Positions 7,417 to 14,246 of a DNA stretch of 64,000 nt are shown piece after piece. The notes beneath the pieces were generated by a model. The model saw only the letters and a program-made list of their open reading frames with translations, was not told the origin of the DNA and did not search any database. Positions within the stretch are counted from its first letter, which is position 1, and each line of letters opens with the position of its first letter. This stretch comes from Sphingomonas sanguinis (GTDB taxonomy: Bacteria > Pseudomonadota > Alphaproteobacteria > Sphingomonadales > Sphingomonadaceae). The DNA lies in assembly GCF_019297835.1 (NCBI RefSeq), contig NZ_CP079203.1, positions 1,337,001 through 1,401,000 on the forward strand, given 5' to 3'. The position numbers and the translations under genes are program-made.

Positions 7417-7652
7417 CGCAGGACGCATTCATGCACGGCCTCGGCCTGCTGAGCCTGACCGTGATCGGGGGCGCTGCGGCGTTCTCCGTCGCCACCATCA
7501 TCGGCACGCTGGACGAATATTGGCCCCGCATCACCGCCGCCCTGCGCGGCCAGACGGGCCTGCCCCTCGCCCCGCCCCAGCCCTTCCGCCCGCGCCCCCG
7601 CCCGGTCACGGCCATAATACCCGAAAGCACGAAGATGAGGGACGCGGCGTGA
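7413..7652 (+). CDS. Small single-pass membrane protein
   Basis: A 79-residue protein with one hydrophobic helix (about residues 9-30, GLGLLSLTVIGGAAAFSVATII) and a Pro/Arg-rich tail (PPQPFRPRPRPV). Function unknown. Its start overlaps the previous stop (ATGA) and its stop overlaps the next GTG start (GTGA). The tight coupling supports a real gene despite its short length. Confidence 0.6.
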   Translation: MTQDAFMHGLGLLSLTVIGGAAAFSVATIIGTLDEYWPRITAALRGQTGLPLAPPQPFRPRPRPVTAIIPESTKMRDAA

Positions 7653-7948
7653 ACCGGGCCGAGCACATGATGGCCACCGCTGCCGAAGAGGCGATGGAGG
7701 TGGGTCACCGCATCATTAAGGCGATGCGCTTCGGCGTCCATGAGGTGCAGCCTGGTCAGGAAATGACCAACGCGGAGCGTGTCCTGGACGAATTCCACGA
7801 CCTTTTCGCGATGCTGACGCTGATGTCGACCGAAGGGGTGATGCCCCTCGACCACCTCATCCCCGACCTCGCCCGACTTCGGCGGAAGCGCGAAAAATTC
7901 GAACGTTTCCTGTCGATCAGCGCCGAGCAAGGGACGCTGACGGCATGA
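7649..7948 (+). CDS. MazG-like nucleotide pyrophosphohydrolase family protein
   Basis: A 99-residue protein with the all-alpha NTP-PPase pattern: AAEEAMEVGHRIIKAMRFG supplies EE..E on the first helix, TNAERVLDEFHDLFAML supplies E..D on the second. These acidic residues bind Mg and nucleotide in MazG, dUTPase-2 and HisE-type enzymes. In phages such proteins are thought to trim nucleotide pools or ppGpp-related alarmones. The GTG start at 7649 overlaps the upstream stop (GTGA). A longer in-frame ORF from 7385 runs through the upstream gene and is not used. Confidence 0.65.
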   Translation: MNRAEHMMATAAEEAMEVGHRIIKAMRFGVHEVQPGQEMTNAERVLDEFHDLFAMLTLMSTEGVMPLDHLIPDLARLRRKREKFERFLSISAEQGTLTA

Positions 7949-8328
7949 CCCGGCGCGTGCCCTCCCCCTCCGTTGCCCTACGGCTGGCTAAGCGGCTCCG
8001 GTCGCGTGCCGATCTATTCGGCGACGGCTTGGGCATCGTCGTGCTCCTGCGCGACGCGGCCCGCGCTCTGGAGGGGCTTGCGCACCCTAAGCAAGCAGCT
8101 CCCGCCGAGCCCCTCTATCTGGTCTGGTCGAATGAACACCGCGCCTGGTGGGGCGCGGAAGAGCGCGGCTATACCCGGGTCATCGAGCACGCCGGTCGCT
8201 ACACCCGCGCAGCTGCCCTCACCATCGCCAGCCGTCGCGGCGGTGGATGGCAGACCGAGTCCAATCCCTACGAGATCGCCATCCCCGAGGCCGACGCCAT
8301 TGCGCAATATGTGGGCGTGGCAGCATGA
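7945..8328 (+). CDS. Hypothetical phage protein
   Basis: A 127-residue protein with two parts. The N-terminal half is helical and basic (SVALRLAKRLRSRADLFGDG). The C-terminal half reads LYLVWSNEHRAWWGAEERGYTRVIEHAGRYTRAAAL, a pattern repeatedly seen in small phage and prophage proteins of unknown role. Both its start and stop are 4-bp overlaps with neighbours. No catalytic motif is visible. Confidence 0.6.
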   Translation: MTRRVPSPSVALRLAKRLRSRADLFGDGLGIVVLLRDAARALEGLAHPKQAAPAEPLYLVWSNEHRAWWGAEERGYTRVIEHAGRYTRAAALTIASRRGGGWQTESNPYEIAIPEADAIAQYVGVAA

Positions 8329-8585
8329 CCCAGCTCGATTTCTTTGAAAAGCCAAGGCTGGTGTCACGCTGGAACGGTGACGGCCCCTTCCCCTGGAGGG
8401 ATAGCGGCATCCGGTGCCGGACCTCCGGCGATCACAACGCCCGGTTTTTCGATGGCGTGGGCTGGTGTCAGATGGAGGTGCGCTGGTGTGACCAGTGCCA
8501 AATCTATCATCCGCTCGACCTCGATTTTCGGCAAGGCACTCGCTCAATCGCGGATTACCGCCACACGGCGGGCGGTATCCAATGA
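8325..8585 (+). CDS. Hypothetical phage protein, Cys-containing
   Basis: An 86-residue protein starting MTQLDFF at an ATG that overlaps the previous stop. Four cysteines (GIRCR, GWCQ, RWCDQC) could bind a metal, and the sequence is rich in aromatic residues. No family is recognised. It ends in an overlap with the following MTQL-starting gene. Confidence 0.55.
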   Translation: MTQLDFFEKPRLVSRWNGDGPFPWRDSGIRCRTSGDHNARFFDGVGWCQMEVRWCDQCQIYHPLDLDFRQGTRSIADYRHTAGGIQ

Positions 8586-9076
8586 CCCAGCTTCGCGCGC
8601 CCCGTACCTATGACGAGGCCATCACCCGCATTGCGGGCGTGATCGGCTGGGATCGGATTTGCCAGCTCACTGGCCGGGCGCTGCGCTCGGCGCGCTATTG
8701 GTCGCAGCCGAATTGCCCGACCGTGCCCACCATCGCCCAGGCGCAGGCGCTCGACGCCGCCTATATCGCCGAGGGCGGGCCGGGGTCGCCCTTTCTCGAC
8801 GCCTTTGAATTCCAGCTCGGCCAGCAATTGCAGCGGCAAGAGGCCTGCACCCGCGAGCTGCTGACTGAGATCGCCATCGCCACCAAGGAATGCGGCGACG
8901 CCATGTCCGCCGCCCTGGGTGTCGTATCATCTAATGCCTCGCCGCTGAGCGCACACCGCGCGTTCGCCGAGGTCGTGGAGGCCCAGCGCGCGATCGACGC
9001 GCTGATGCGCCGCCTGTCCAGCTTCCTCCCGTCCCAGACCACCGACGCGGGGAAAGACGGGGGTAACACCAAGTGA
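8582..9076 (+). CDS. Hypothetical phage protein with HTH-like N-terminus
   Basis: A 164-residue protein. The first half (AITRIAGVIGWDRICQLTGRALRSARYWSQPNCPTVPTIAQAQALDAAYIA) resembles a Cro/CII-type DNA-binding segment that reads a host or phage operator. The second half is helical, with QLGQQLQRQEACTRELLTEIAIATKECGDAM. In the P2 layout a CII/Cox-type regulator would sit near here, but I cannot assign it. The start at 8582 overlaps the previous stop. Confidence 0.55.
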   Translation: MTQLRAPRTYDEAITRIAGVIGWDRICQLTGRALRSARYWSQPNCPTVPTIAQAQALDAAYIAEGGPGSPFLDAFEFQLGQQLQRQEACTRELLTEIAIATKECGDAMSAALGVVSSNASPLSAHRAFAEVVEAQRAIDALMRRLSSFLPSQTTDAGKDGGNTK

Positions 9077-9405
9077 AGAAGGCCCAATATCCATCGCGCT
9101 TGCCGGGCATCGCCTGCCCGCATTGCGATTCCGATGCCATCGCGCGCACCAGCAGTCAGCTCGACCCGCTGACGCGCAACATCCGCCTGATGTGCAAGAA
9201 TCCCGACTGCGCCCATATCTTCGTGGCGCAGATCGCGATCTATCGCACCCTGCGCGAAAGCATGGCCCCGCGCGCCGAGATCGCACGCCAGCTTCCGCTG
9301 GGCCAGTGGGTGCCGCAGCGCAAGCCCGCCAATGACGATGAGCCGACCCCGATGAATGACGACCGCCTGCCTGCGGCGGTCGAAGGTCTGCCCGTGCCCA
9401 GCTGA
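9073..9405 (+). CDS. Ogr/Delta-type zinc-finger activator of late genes
   Basis: A 110-residue protein with the Ogr/Delta signature. Four cysteines, C15, C18, C41 and C46, give C-X2-C-X22-C-X4-C, exactly the P2 Ogr spacing, with the conserved CPHC.S.A.ARTS around the first pair. In P2 and P4 these proteins bind upstream of late promoters and contact RNA polymerase alpha to switch on capsid and tail genes. P2 places ogr beside gene D; here it lies mid-way in the early operon. GTG start, overlapping the previous stop (GTGA). Confidence 0.85.
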   Translation: MKKAQYPSRLPGIACPHCDSDAIARTSSQLDPLTRNIRLMCKNPDCAHIFVAQIAIYRTLRESMAPRAEIARQLPLGQWVPQRKPANDDEPTPMNDDRLPAAVEGLPVPS

Positions 9406-9452
9406 TCGGCGCGGCCTCGCCGCGTTTCACCGTCCCGACCCGTCTTTCCCTG

Positions 9453-9476
9453 CCCGGCGACCACCCCGTCGCCGGG
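9453..9476 (+). terminator. Perfect 9-bp stem-loop in the early operon gap
   Basis: CCCGGCGAC and GTCGCCGGG form a perfect 9-bp stem around a 6-base loop in the 105-bp gap between the Ogr-type gene and the next coding region. No U-tract follows. It could attenuate transcription so that downstream genes, integrase included, are less expressed, or act as an RNA processing site. Confidence 0.45.
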
Positions 9477-9510
9477 ATCGCCCCCCGCTTTGCCTGAAAG
9501 GACCGCCACC

Positions 9511-9921
9511 ATGCTGCATGTCGCGCTCCCCTCCATCGCCGCCTGCACGCCCCTGACGCCCGACGCCTATCTCCAGCTGCGCCGTATCGCGGCGGGCCTG
9601 TCGCGGGACGATGTGGCCCACCGCCTGGCACGGACGAGCGGGAATGTCGGCATCGCCGCACAGCTGGTCCGCTCGCTGGAGACACCCGGCGTTCGCGCCC
9701 GCCTGCGCGCCACGCTGGACCAGCTCCGCACGATCTTCCCCTTCGACCAGGACGTGTATCACCAGCTCTATAATGCCCCCGCCCACACCCATCCCCGCAT
9801 CTGTCGGGGATGCGGGGTCAGCGCCTGGGATATGGAGACGGCGCCGGGCGTGGATGCGGGCGGCTGGCACGATGACGCCACCTGCTTCGCCTGCGCCCCA
9901 CACGCGACGGGCCGCCGTTGA
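9511..9921 (+). CDS. Hypothetical phage protein with zinc-finger-like C-terminus
   Basis: A 136-residue protein. The N-terminal part (PDAYLQLRRIAAGLSRDDVAHRLA) looks like an XRE helix-turn-helix start. The C-terminal part (ICRGCGVSAWD ... DATCFACAP) has two CxxC pairs and probably binds zinc. The start at 9511 follows AAAGGA; a TTG at 9490 is less likely. It is the first gene after the stem-loop gap, and its stop overlaps the following small ORF (TGATG). Confidence 0.6.
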   Translation: MLHVALPSIAACTPLTPDAYLQLRRIAAGLSRDDVAHRLARTSGNVGIAAQLVRSLETPGVRARLRATLDQLRTIFPFDQDVYHQLYNAPAHTHPRICRGCGVSAWDMETAPGVDAGGWHDDATCFACAPHATGRR

Positions 9922-10040
9922 TGCGCCGGGAGGATATGCCCGCCTGGGTGCGGCTGCTCGGCGTGATCGTCGTCGCCATCATCGCCATTCCCTTCGTCAT
10001 CGTGACGATCGCCGCCCAGGCGAAAGACACGCGGCGGTGA
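9921..10040 (+). CDS. 39-residue single-pass membrane peptide
   Basis: A very short gene: MRREDMPAWVRLLG, then a strongly hydrophobic helix (residues about 13-32; GVIVVAIIAIPFVIVTI), then AAQAKDTRR. Its ATG shares the A of the preceding stop codon, which suggests coupled translation. Small membrane peptides of this kind are frequent in temperate phage early operons; the role is unknown. Confidence 0.5.
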   Translation: MRREDMPAWVRLLGVIVVAIIAIPFVIVTIAAQAKDTRR

Positions 10041-10044
10041 TGGC

Positions 10045-10236
10045 GTGGTCGGCACCGGCCTCTGTCACGGCGACCGCGCCGTCTATCTCGGCCTCGGCCA
10101 GGCGCGCGGCAAGCATTGCGACGTGCTGGCGGTGCGGGGCGTCCACGCCTCGATCCGCTTCGACACCGGCTATGCCTGCCTGGCGCTCGCCAAGGATTGC
10201 CACCCGATCCCGCGCCGTCCGCCGCCCGACTTCTAG
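10045..10236 (+). CDS. Small hypothetical protein
   Basis: A 63-residue frame with a GTG start 4 bp after the membrane peptide stop (VGTGLCHGDRAVYLGLGQARGK...). It contains VRGVHASIRFDTGYACLALAKDC and ends PRRPPPDF. It fills the gap in the operon with normal codon patterns, but no family is recognised. Some doubt remains because an alternative frame also stays open here. Confidence 0.4.
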   Translation: MVGTGLCHGDRAVYLGLGQARGKHCDVLAVRGVHASIRFDTGYACLALAKDCHPIPRRPPPDF

Positions 10237-10329
10237 GTCCCGCGCTTGTGTTCAATCGCATTCTACACCGCCGAGCACTGGCGCAGCGCCGCTTTCCCTC
10301 TCCACCACCCACCACCGGAGCCTGACACG

Positions 10330-10590
10330 ATGACCGATCCCGACCTGTCCAAGATCGACCAGCAGACCGCAGACGAACTGCGCCTGCTGATCGAGCGCGC
10401 CGAGCGGCTGGAGGAAGAGAAAAAGGGCATTTCCGACGACATCATGGATGTCTTCGCCGAGGCCAAGGCGCGCGGGTTCGACAAGAAGGCCGTCCGCAAG
10501 ATCCTACAGATCCGCAAAAAGAAGCGCGAGGAGTATCAGGAAGAGGAAGCCATCCTGGAGGTCTATATGCGGGCCCTGGGGATGATCTGA
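10330..10590 (+). CDS. GapR-like protein (DUF2312 family)
   Basis: An 86-residue protein with the full DUF2312/GapR pattern: [51 protein letters not shown], then [15 protein letters not shown] at the end. In Caulobacter GapR is a chromosome-associated protein that clamps overtwisted AT-rich DNA ahead of replication and transcription forks. On a prophage it could assist replication or reshape host nucleoid structure. The start ATG at 10330 follows an untranslated stretch of about 90 bp; the stop overlaps the next gene (TGATG). Confidence 0.85.
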   Translation: MTDPDLSKIDQQTADELRLLIERAERLEEEKKGISDDIMDVFAEAKARGFDKKAVRKILQIRKKKREEYQEEEAILEVYMRALGMI

Positions 10591-11243
10591 TGGCACACCA
10601 TTGGACATTTGGCGCTGTGCGCTGCGCCCACCAGGGCGGCAATTTCTGCTACATACCCGGCTGGACGAACGGCCTTTTCGGCATCGACTGGCGGCCTGGC
10701 GCGGAGAATGCCCCGGAACCGATGGCCTATGTGCTGACGCATCTGGCGACCGGATGGAGCATTTGCGCGATCACCGCCGATCTGACCGAGGTGATCCGCG
10801 CGGCGTCGGAGATCGAGGCCGCGATCGACTGGACCTCCGCCGACCCCGGCGAAATCAAGTCCATCCTGCGGGACGCCCAGGGCGACATGCGCGCACTCAT
10901 AAAGCGGCACGGCGGGACCAATCCGGGTCTATACTATGGCCCGCCGGGCTTGCCCGATTGCGCCGCGATCAAGACAGATCAGCCTGCCCCCGGCTCTCCG
11001 GCCGAGCGCGAGGCCTATTATGATGGCCAGATCGCGCCGGTCTTGGCCGATCTGAGCCAGCGATGCTTTGCCCATGGGCTGTCTTTCCTCGCCATTGTCG
11101 AATGGGAGCCGGGCGAGATCGGGCGTACCGTCGGTTTGCAGGCCGATCGCGGCCCCCAGATCGCCGGTGCGAATCGCGCTGCCCAGATCGGCGAGGGCGC
11201 ATTTGCGGCTTATGCGGTGGTCCGCGAAGGCGGCCACGCGTGA
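10590..11243 (+). CDS. Hypothetical phage protein
   Basis: A 217-residue soluble protein without a recognised domain. Features include CAHQGGNFCYIPGWTNGLFGIDW at the N-terminus, a helical centre (DLTEVIRAASEIEAAIDW) and SFLAIVEWEPGEIGRTVGLQ near the C-terminus. Start and stop both overlap neighbours (TGATG and GTGA), placing it firmly in the early operon. Confidence 0.6.
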   Translation: MAHHWTFGAVRCAHQGGNFCYIPGWTNGLFGIDWRPGAENAPEPMAYVLTHLATGWSICAITADLTEVIRAASEIEAAIDWTSADPGEIKSILRDAQGDMRALIKRHGGTNPGLYYGPPGLPDCAAIKTDQPAPGSPAEREAYYDGQIAPVLADLSQRCFAHGLSFLAIVEWEPGEIGRTVGLQADRGPQIAGANRAAQIGEGAFAAYAVVREGGHA

Positions 11244-11722
11244 GCATCGCCACCACCCTCACCCTCCGCTGTGACCGCTGCGGCCATGAGACGCTTCTGA
11301 CCAATGGTCAGGAGCGTCCCGATGGCTGGGGCTCGGTCGTGGCTTGGCGTGTCGGTGGTGGCCCCCGCCTCGGCGCCGATGGCCGTCCCGACGATCTCTG
11401 CCCGCCCTGCGCCGAGGATCTGCTCGGCGCCTGGTTCTGCCAGGTGGCGCCCAAGCCCGCCGCGCCCCCGGCCCCGATCGCCACCCCGCCCGCGCCCCGC
11501 CGCCCGGAGCTGACGATCGAGGATCGCAAGCGCGCGATCGACGCCCTCACTGGCGCACTGCTGCAAAACGTCGTGATGATCCGCGACCATCTGCGCGCCG
11601 ATCCGACCAGCATCCTTTCTGAAGACGTGCCCGCCCCAATCCTGGAGGCCGTGGAGATCCACGCCCAGTCCCTAGTCAGCGGCATCGTCACCCGCCTCAA
11701 TCTCAAAGACGCCTCATGCTGA
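11240..11722 (+). CDS. Hypothetical phage protein with N-terminal zinc ribbon
   Basis: A 160-residue protein from a GTG start at 11240 that overlaps the previous stop. The N-terminus has CDRCGHET and, 40 residues on, DDLCPPCAEDL, forming a two-knuckle zinc ribbon. A Pro/Ala linker and a helical tail (ELTIEDRKRAIDALTGALLQNVVMI) follow. It may bind nucleic acid or another phage protein. In-frame codons upstream to 11063 fall within the previous gene and are rejected. Confidence 0.6.
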   Translation: MSIATTLTLRCDRCGHETLLTNGQERPDGWGSVVAWRVGGGPRLGADGRPDDLCPPCAEDLLGAWFCQVAPKPAAPPAPIATPPAPRRPELTIEDRKRAIDALTGALLQNVVMIRDHLRADPTSILSEDVPAPILEAVEIHAQSLVSGIVTRLNLKDASC

Positions 11723-11958
11723 CCGCGACCCTGACCCAAAGCCTGCGCGCGCTGGAGGTGGTCCGCGACGGCGATGTCCGCCGCGCCGATCCCCTCGCCC
11801 TGCGCGAAGCGACCGCCCGCGCGGCAATCATCACCCACGCGATCGGCGTGACCCTGCAACTGGCGGCGGCCGTGAAAGCCGCCGCCCAAGGCGACACCGC
11901 CCCCGCCATCGCGGCGGTCGCGGCCCTGCGCCTGGATGAAATGGAGGTGATGCCATGA
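11716..11958 (+). CDS. Small helical phage protein
   Basis: An 80-residue Ala-rich helical protein (SLRALEVVRDGDVRRADPLALREATARAAIITHAIGV). It overlaps the preceding gene by 7 bp and the next by 4 bp. No domain is recognised; the overlaps and lack of other candidate frames support it. Confidence 0.5.
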   Translation: MLTATLTQSLRALEVVRDGDVRRADPLALREATARAAIITHAIGVTLQLAAAVKAAAQGDTAPAIAAVAALRLDEMEVMP

Positions 11959-12215
11959 GACGTGGAGTGACTGTCACCGTGACCAAGCGCCCGACCGTGT
12001 CGACCCACACGGCGACGGCAGGCTGCGTCACCTGCCATGGCCAGGGCACCGGCTGGACGGGCGCCAATGCGCTGGCTTTGGCCGCGCGCCATCACGACGC
12101 GACCGGACATGCGACCTGGTGCGATACGCACCTGTCCGTCCGCTACGGCAATGCCCAGCTCGACGCCCGCCAGATCGACATCGAGGACGCGATCCGGGAG
12201 GCCGATCATGGGTAG
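11955..12215 (+). CDS. Small phage protein, zinc-finger-like
   Basis: An 86-residue protein with GCVTCHGQGTGWTG, a CxxCH pair followed by further His residues (ARHHDATGHATWCDTH). The arrangement could bind zinc; a heme-binding role is unlikely because no signal peptide is present. It overlaps both neighbours (ATGA upstream, 8 bp downstream). Confidence 0.5.
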   Translation: MRRGVTVTVTKRPTVSTHTATAGCVTCHGQGTGWTGANALALAARHHDATGHATWCDTHLSVRYGNAQLDARQIDIEDAIREADHG

Positions 12216-12405
12216 CACCCGCTCGAATTGGCTCCAGAGCGAGCTGACCCGCGCGCTGAAGGCCGCGAAAAATGCAGATCACCCGGTCACCCGCACCGAG
12301 ATCGCGCCCGACGGCACGATCAAGCTTTTCCACGGCGACGACGCCGTGACCCCGCCCCCCGCCAGCCCCTTCGACGCATGGAAAGCCGCACGCAGTGGAC
12401 ATTAA
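12208..12405 (+). CDS. Small phage protein just before integrase
   Basis: A 65-residue protein (MGSTRSNWLQSELTRALKAAKN ... TRTEIAPDGTIKLFHGD). Small proteins with this E..pDG.I.l pattern commonly sit just upstream of integrases in sphingomonad prophages; an excisionase-like role is possible but unproven. It overlaps the integrase start by 11 bp, so the two are likely co-translated. Confidence 0.55.
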   Translation: MGSTRSNWLQSELTRALKAAKNADHPVTRTEIAPDGTIKLFHGDDAVTPPPASPFDAWKAARSGH

Positions 12406-13474
12406 GCTCAAGGGCATCAATCGCACGACGAAGCGCCTGCGCGATGGCACCAAGGCCACCTATTTTTACGCATGGAAGGGCGGCCCACGCCTGATCGGCG
12501 AGCCTGGCAGTCGTGAATTTCTGGACAGCTACCAGGAAGCGACGCGCAACCGCGACGCGCCGTCCAAGGACAAGATCCGCGGATTGCTCGACGCCTTTCA
12601 GGATTCGACAGAATTCCTGCACTTGGCCCCCCGCACGCGCGCCGACTACAAGAAGATGATCGCCATCATCGACAAGGAATATGGCGACTTCCCCCTGGCG
12701 GCGCTCGACGATCGCCGCACCCGGCCGGAAATGCTGGCCTGGCGTGATCGTCTCGCCGTCACGTCGGCGCGCCAGGCCGATTACGCCTGGGCCGTGCTGG
12801 CGCGAGTATTCTCATGGGCGCTCGATCGCGGGCTCATTACCGCGCACCCGGCCCGCGCAGGCGGCCGCACCTATCGCGCCAGCCGCTCGACCAATGTCTG
12901 GACCGCCGAGGATGAAGCCGCCTTCTACGCCAAGGCGCCCGAGCATCTGCACCTCGCCCTTTGCCTGGCGCTCTGGACCGGCCAGCGCCAGGGCGACCTG
13001 ATCCGCCTGACCTGGGGTCAGTATGACGGCACGCATGTCCGACTGATCCAGTCGAAGACTGTGTCGAGGGTCCGCAATTCCTCGGGCAAGCGCATCCTGA
13101 TCCCGGTCGGTGCGCCGCTGAAGGCGCGGCTCGACGCCTGCCCGCCCGGCCCCGTGCGCCAGACCATCCTCCTCACTTCACGCGGCACGCCGTGGACGGA
13201 AAATGGCTTTCGCGCTTCCTGGAATACGGCCCGCGCCGAGGCAGGCATTGCGGGTGTCACCTTCCACGACCTGCGCGGCACGGCGGTCACCCGCCTGGCC
13301 CTGGCTGGCGCCACACCACCCGAGATCGCGACCGTCACCGGCCATTCGCTGAAGGACGTGAATGAGATCTTGGATGCCCACTATCTCAATCGAGATCCGC
13401 GCCTCGGCGAATCGGCGATCCGCAAGCTCGAAAGCCAGATCGCGACGCGCAAAACGCCTGATCCTCCCAACTGA
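12395..13474 (+). CDS. int: Phage tyrosine integrase
   Basis: A 359-residue tyrosine recombinase with a GTG start. The N-terminal part (residues 1-70) is an arm-binding region. A core-binding SAM-like domain covers about 78-160. The catalytic domain has R198 (TGQRQGDL), H291 and R294 (HDLRGTAVTR), H317 (GHS) and nucleophile Y330 (AHYL). It would integrate the prophage at the adjacent tRNA-Met. It is the last gene of the early operon and points toward the attachment site, so lytic transcription also covers it. In P2 int sits next to the repressor instead. Confidence 0.95.
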   Translation: MDIKLKGINRTTKRLRDGTKATYFYAWKGGPRLIGEPGSREFLDSYQEATRNRDAPSKDKIRGLLDAFQDSTEFLHLAPRTRADYKKMIAIIDKEYGDFPLAALDDRRTRPEMLAWRDRLAVTSARQADYAWAVLARVFSWALDRGLITAHPARAGGRTYRASRSTNVWTAEDEAAFYAKAPEHLHLALCLALWTGQRQGDLIRLTWGQYDGTHVRLIQSKTVSRVRNSSGKRILIPVGAPLKARLDACPPGPVRQTILLTSRGTPWTENGFRASWNTARAEAGIAGVTFHDLRGTAVTRLALAGATPPEIATVTGHSLKDVNEILDAHYLNRDPRLGESAIRKLESQIATRKTPDPPN

Positions 13475-13589
13475 CGGCCCAACCGGCCGCCACGCTTCCG
13501 AAAAATCGACATAAAAAGCCGAAAAAAGCCGAACCAAAAGACGCCAGAAAACCTAGCTTTTGCGAGGGTTTAGGGGAAAATACACCGGG

Positions 13590-13612
13590 TGGTAGCGAAG
13601 GAGGGACTTGAA
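13590..13612. other. Candidate prophage attachment site (3' end of tRNA-Met)
   Basis: The tRNA 3' half, from the CCA through the T-stem, faces the prophage. It is the usual crossover core for tyrosine integrases, which rebuild the tRNA on insertion. The 115-bp gap between the integrase stop and the tRNA holds A-rich repeats (AAAAAGCCGAAAAAAGCCGAA near 13515) that might be arm-type sites. The matching core copy at the left prophage end lies outside the window. Confidence 0.5.
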
Positions 13613-13666
13613 CCCCCGACACGCGGATTATGATTCCGCTGCTCTAACCAGCTGAGCTACTTCGCC
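13590..13666 (-). tRNA. tRNA-Met (anticodon CAT, elongator type)
   Basis: A 77-nt cloverleaf reads on the minus strand: acceptor GGCGAAG/CTTCGCT, D-arm GCTC...GAGC, anticodon stem GCGGA/TCCGC around loop ATCATAA (anticodon CAT), T-arm GGGGG-TTCAAGT-CCCTC, discriminator A and an encoded CCA. The body matches the alphaproteobacterial elongator tRNA-Met. An Ile2 tRNA with a modified CAT anticodon is the alternative. Confidence 0.93.
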
Positions 13667-13721
13667 ATGCTAGGCGTTCCACCCGGTGGAGGCGCGCCTA
13701 TAGACAGGGGTTTTTCGGGCG

Positions 13722-14246
13722 TCAAGCGAACAAATGACGCGAAAGCATTTCCCATGGGCCACCGCGATACCACCAGGCGCCCAGCCCCATCAGCTCGACG
13801 GCGCGGGGCCGAAAATCGCGCTCCATTTGCTGCAGGAGCAGCTTGGCGGTGGCGGGCGTCACCTTGTTCTGGATCGTCACATGCGGACGCCATCCGCCCG
13901 CATCCTGCGGGGTCAGCATTCCGGCAAAGGCGTCGACCAGCTCGCGGCGAATGGCGACGAGGCCGGGTGATTCGATGCGGATCGCCACGCCGCGCCCCAG
14001 CGACATCAGTCCGCCCGCTCGCGCCTCGGGGGCACGAACCCCGCGCGTCAGGCCGTTCAGGCGATGCTTCAGCTCCGCCTCGGCCGAGGGCGGCAGATGG
14101 TGGAAAAGCGTGCAATGCGCATCGAGGACGTTACGCTCGGGCGGAAAATGCTGGCGACGCAAGCCATCGAACCAGCCCTGGTCGGCTCGGCCGAACAGCG
14201 CGGTGACGATGATGGGCGCGGCAATGGGGGCGGGCTGGTCGGTCAG
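13722..14246 (-). CDS. 2H phosphoesterase / 2'-5' RNA ligase-like protein
   Basis: A protein of about 174 residues with the two HxT motifs of the LigT/ThpR 2H family: AHCTLF in the first half and PHVTIQNK in the second. Members hydrolyse or join 2',5' phosphodiester or cyclic phosphate bonds in RNA or nucleotides; the natural substrate here is unknown. No ATG, GTG or TTG lies in a sensible place. The best start is a CTG at 14246, whose bases overlap the Kup stop (CTGA), with a following ATT as an alternative. It is the downstream partner of kup and lies beside the tRNA-Met gene. Confidence 0.75.
   Translation of the reverse strand: MTDQPAPIAAPIIVTALFGRADQGWFDGLRRQHFPPERNVLDAHCTLFHHLPPSAEAELKHRLNGLTRGVRAPEARAGGLMSLGRGVAIRIESPGLVAIRRELVDAFAGMLTPQDAGGWRPHVTIQNKVTPATAKLLLQQMERDFRPRAVELMGLGAWWYRGGPWEMLSRHLFA

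Larger units (their letters stand above)
1..13590. mobile_element. P2-like prophage, right-hand part (left end outside window)
   Basis: Tail genes in the P2 order T-U-D, a divergent CI/Cro switch, an Ogr-type zinc finger and a tyrosine integrase next to a tRNA 3' end together define a temperate myovirus-like prophage. Late tail genes (1-2657) and the early operon (6383-13474) are read rightward; an accessory and repressor block (2669-6299) is read leftward. The right boundary is placed at the tRNA-Met 3' end because the integrase lies between the phage genes and that tRNA, and typical host genes begin just beyond. Capsid, portal and terminase genes should lie to the left, out of view. The boundary is inferred, since the second att copy cannot be seen. 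Confidence 0.85.
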
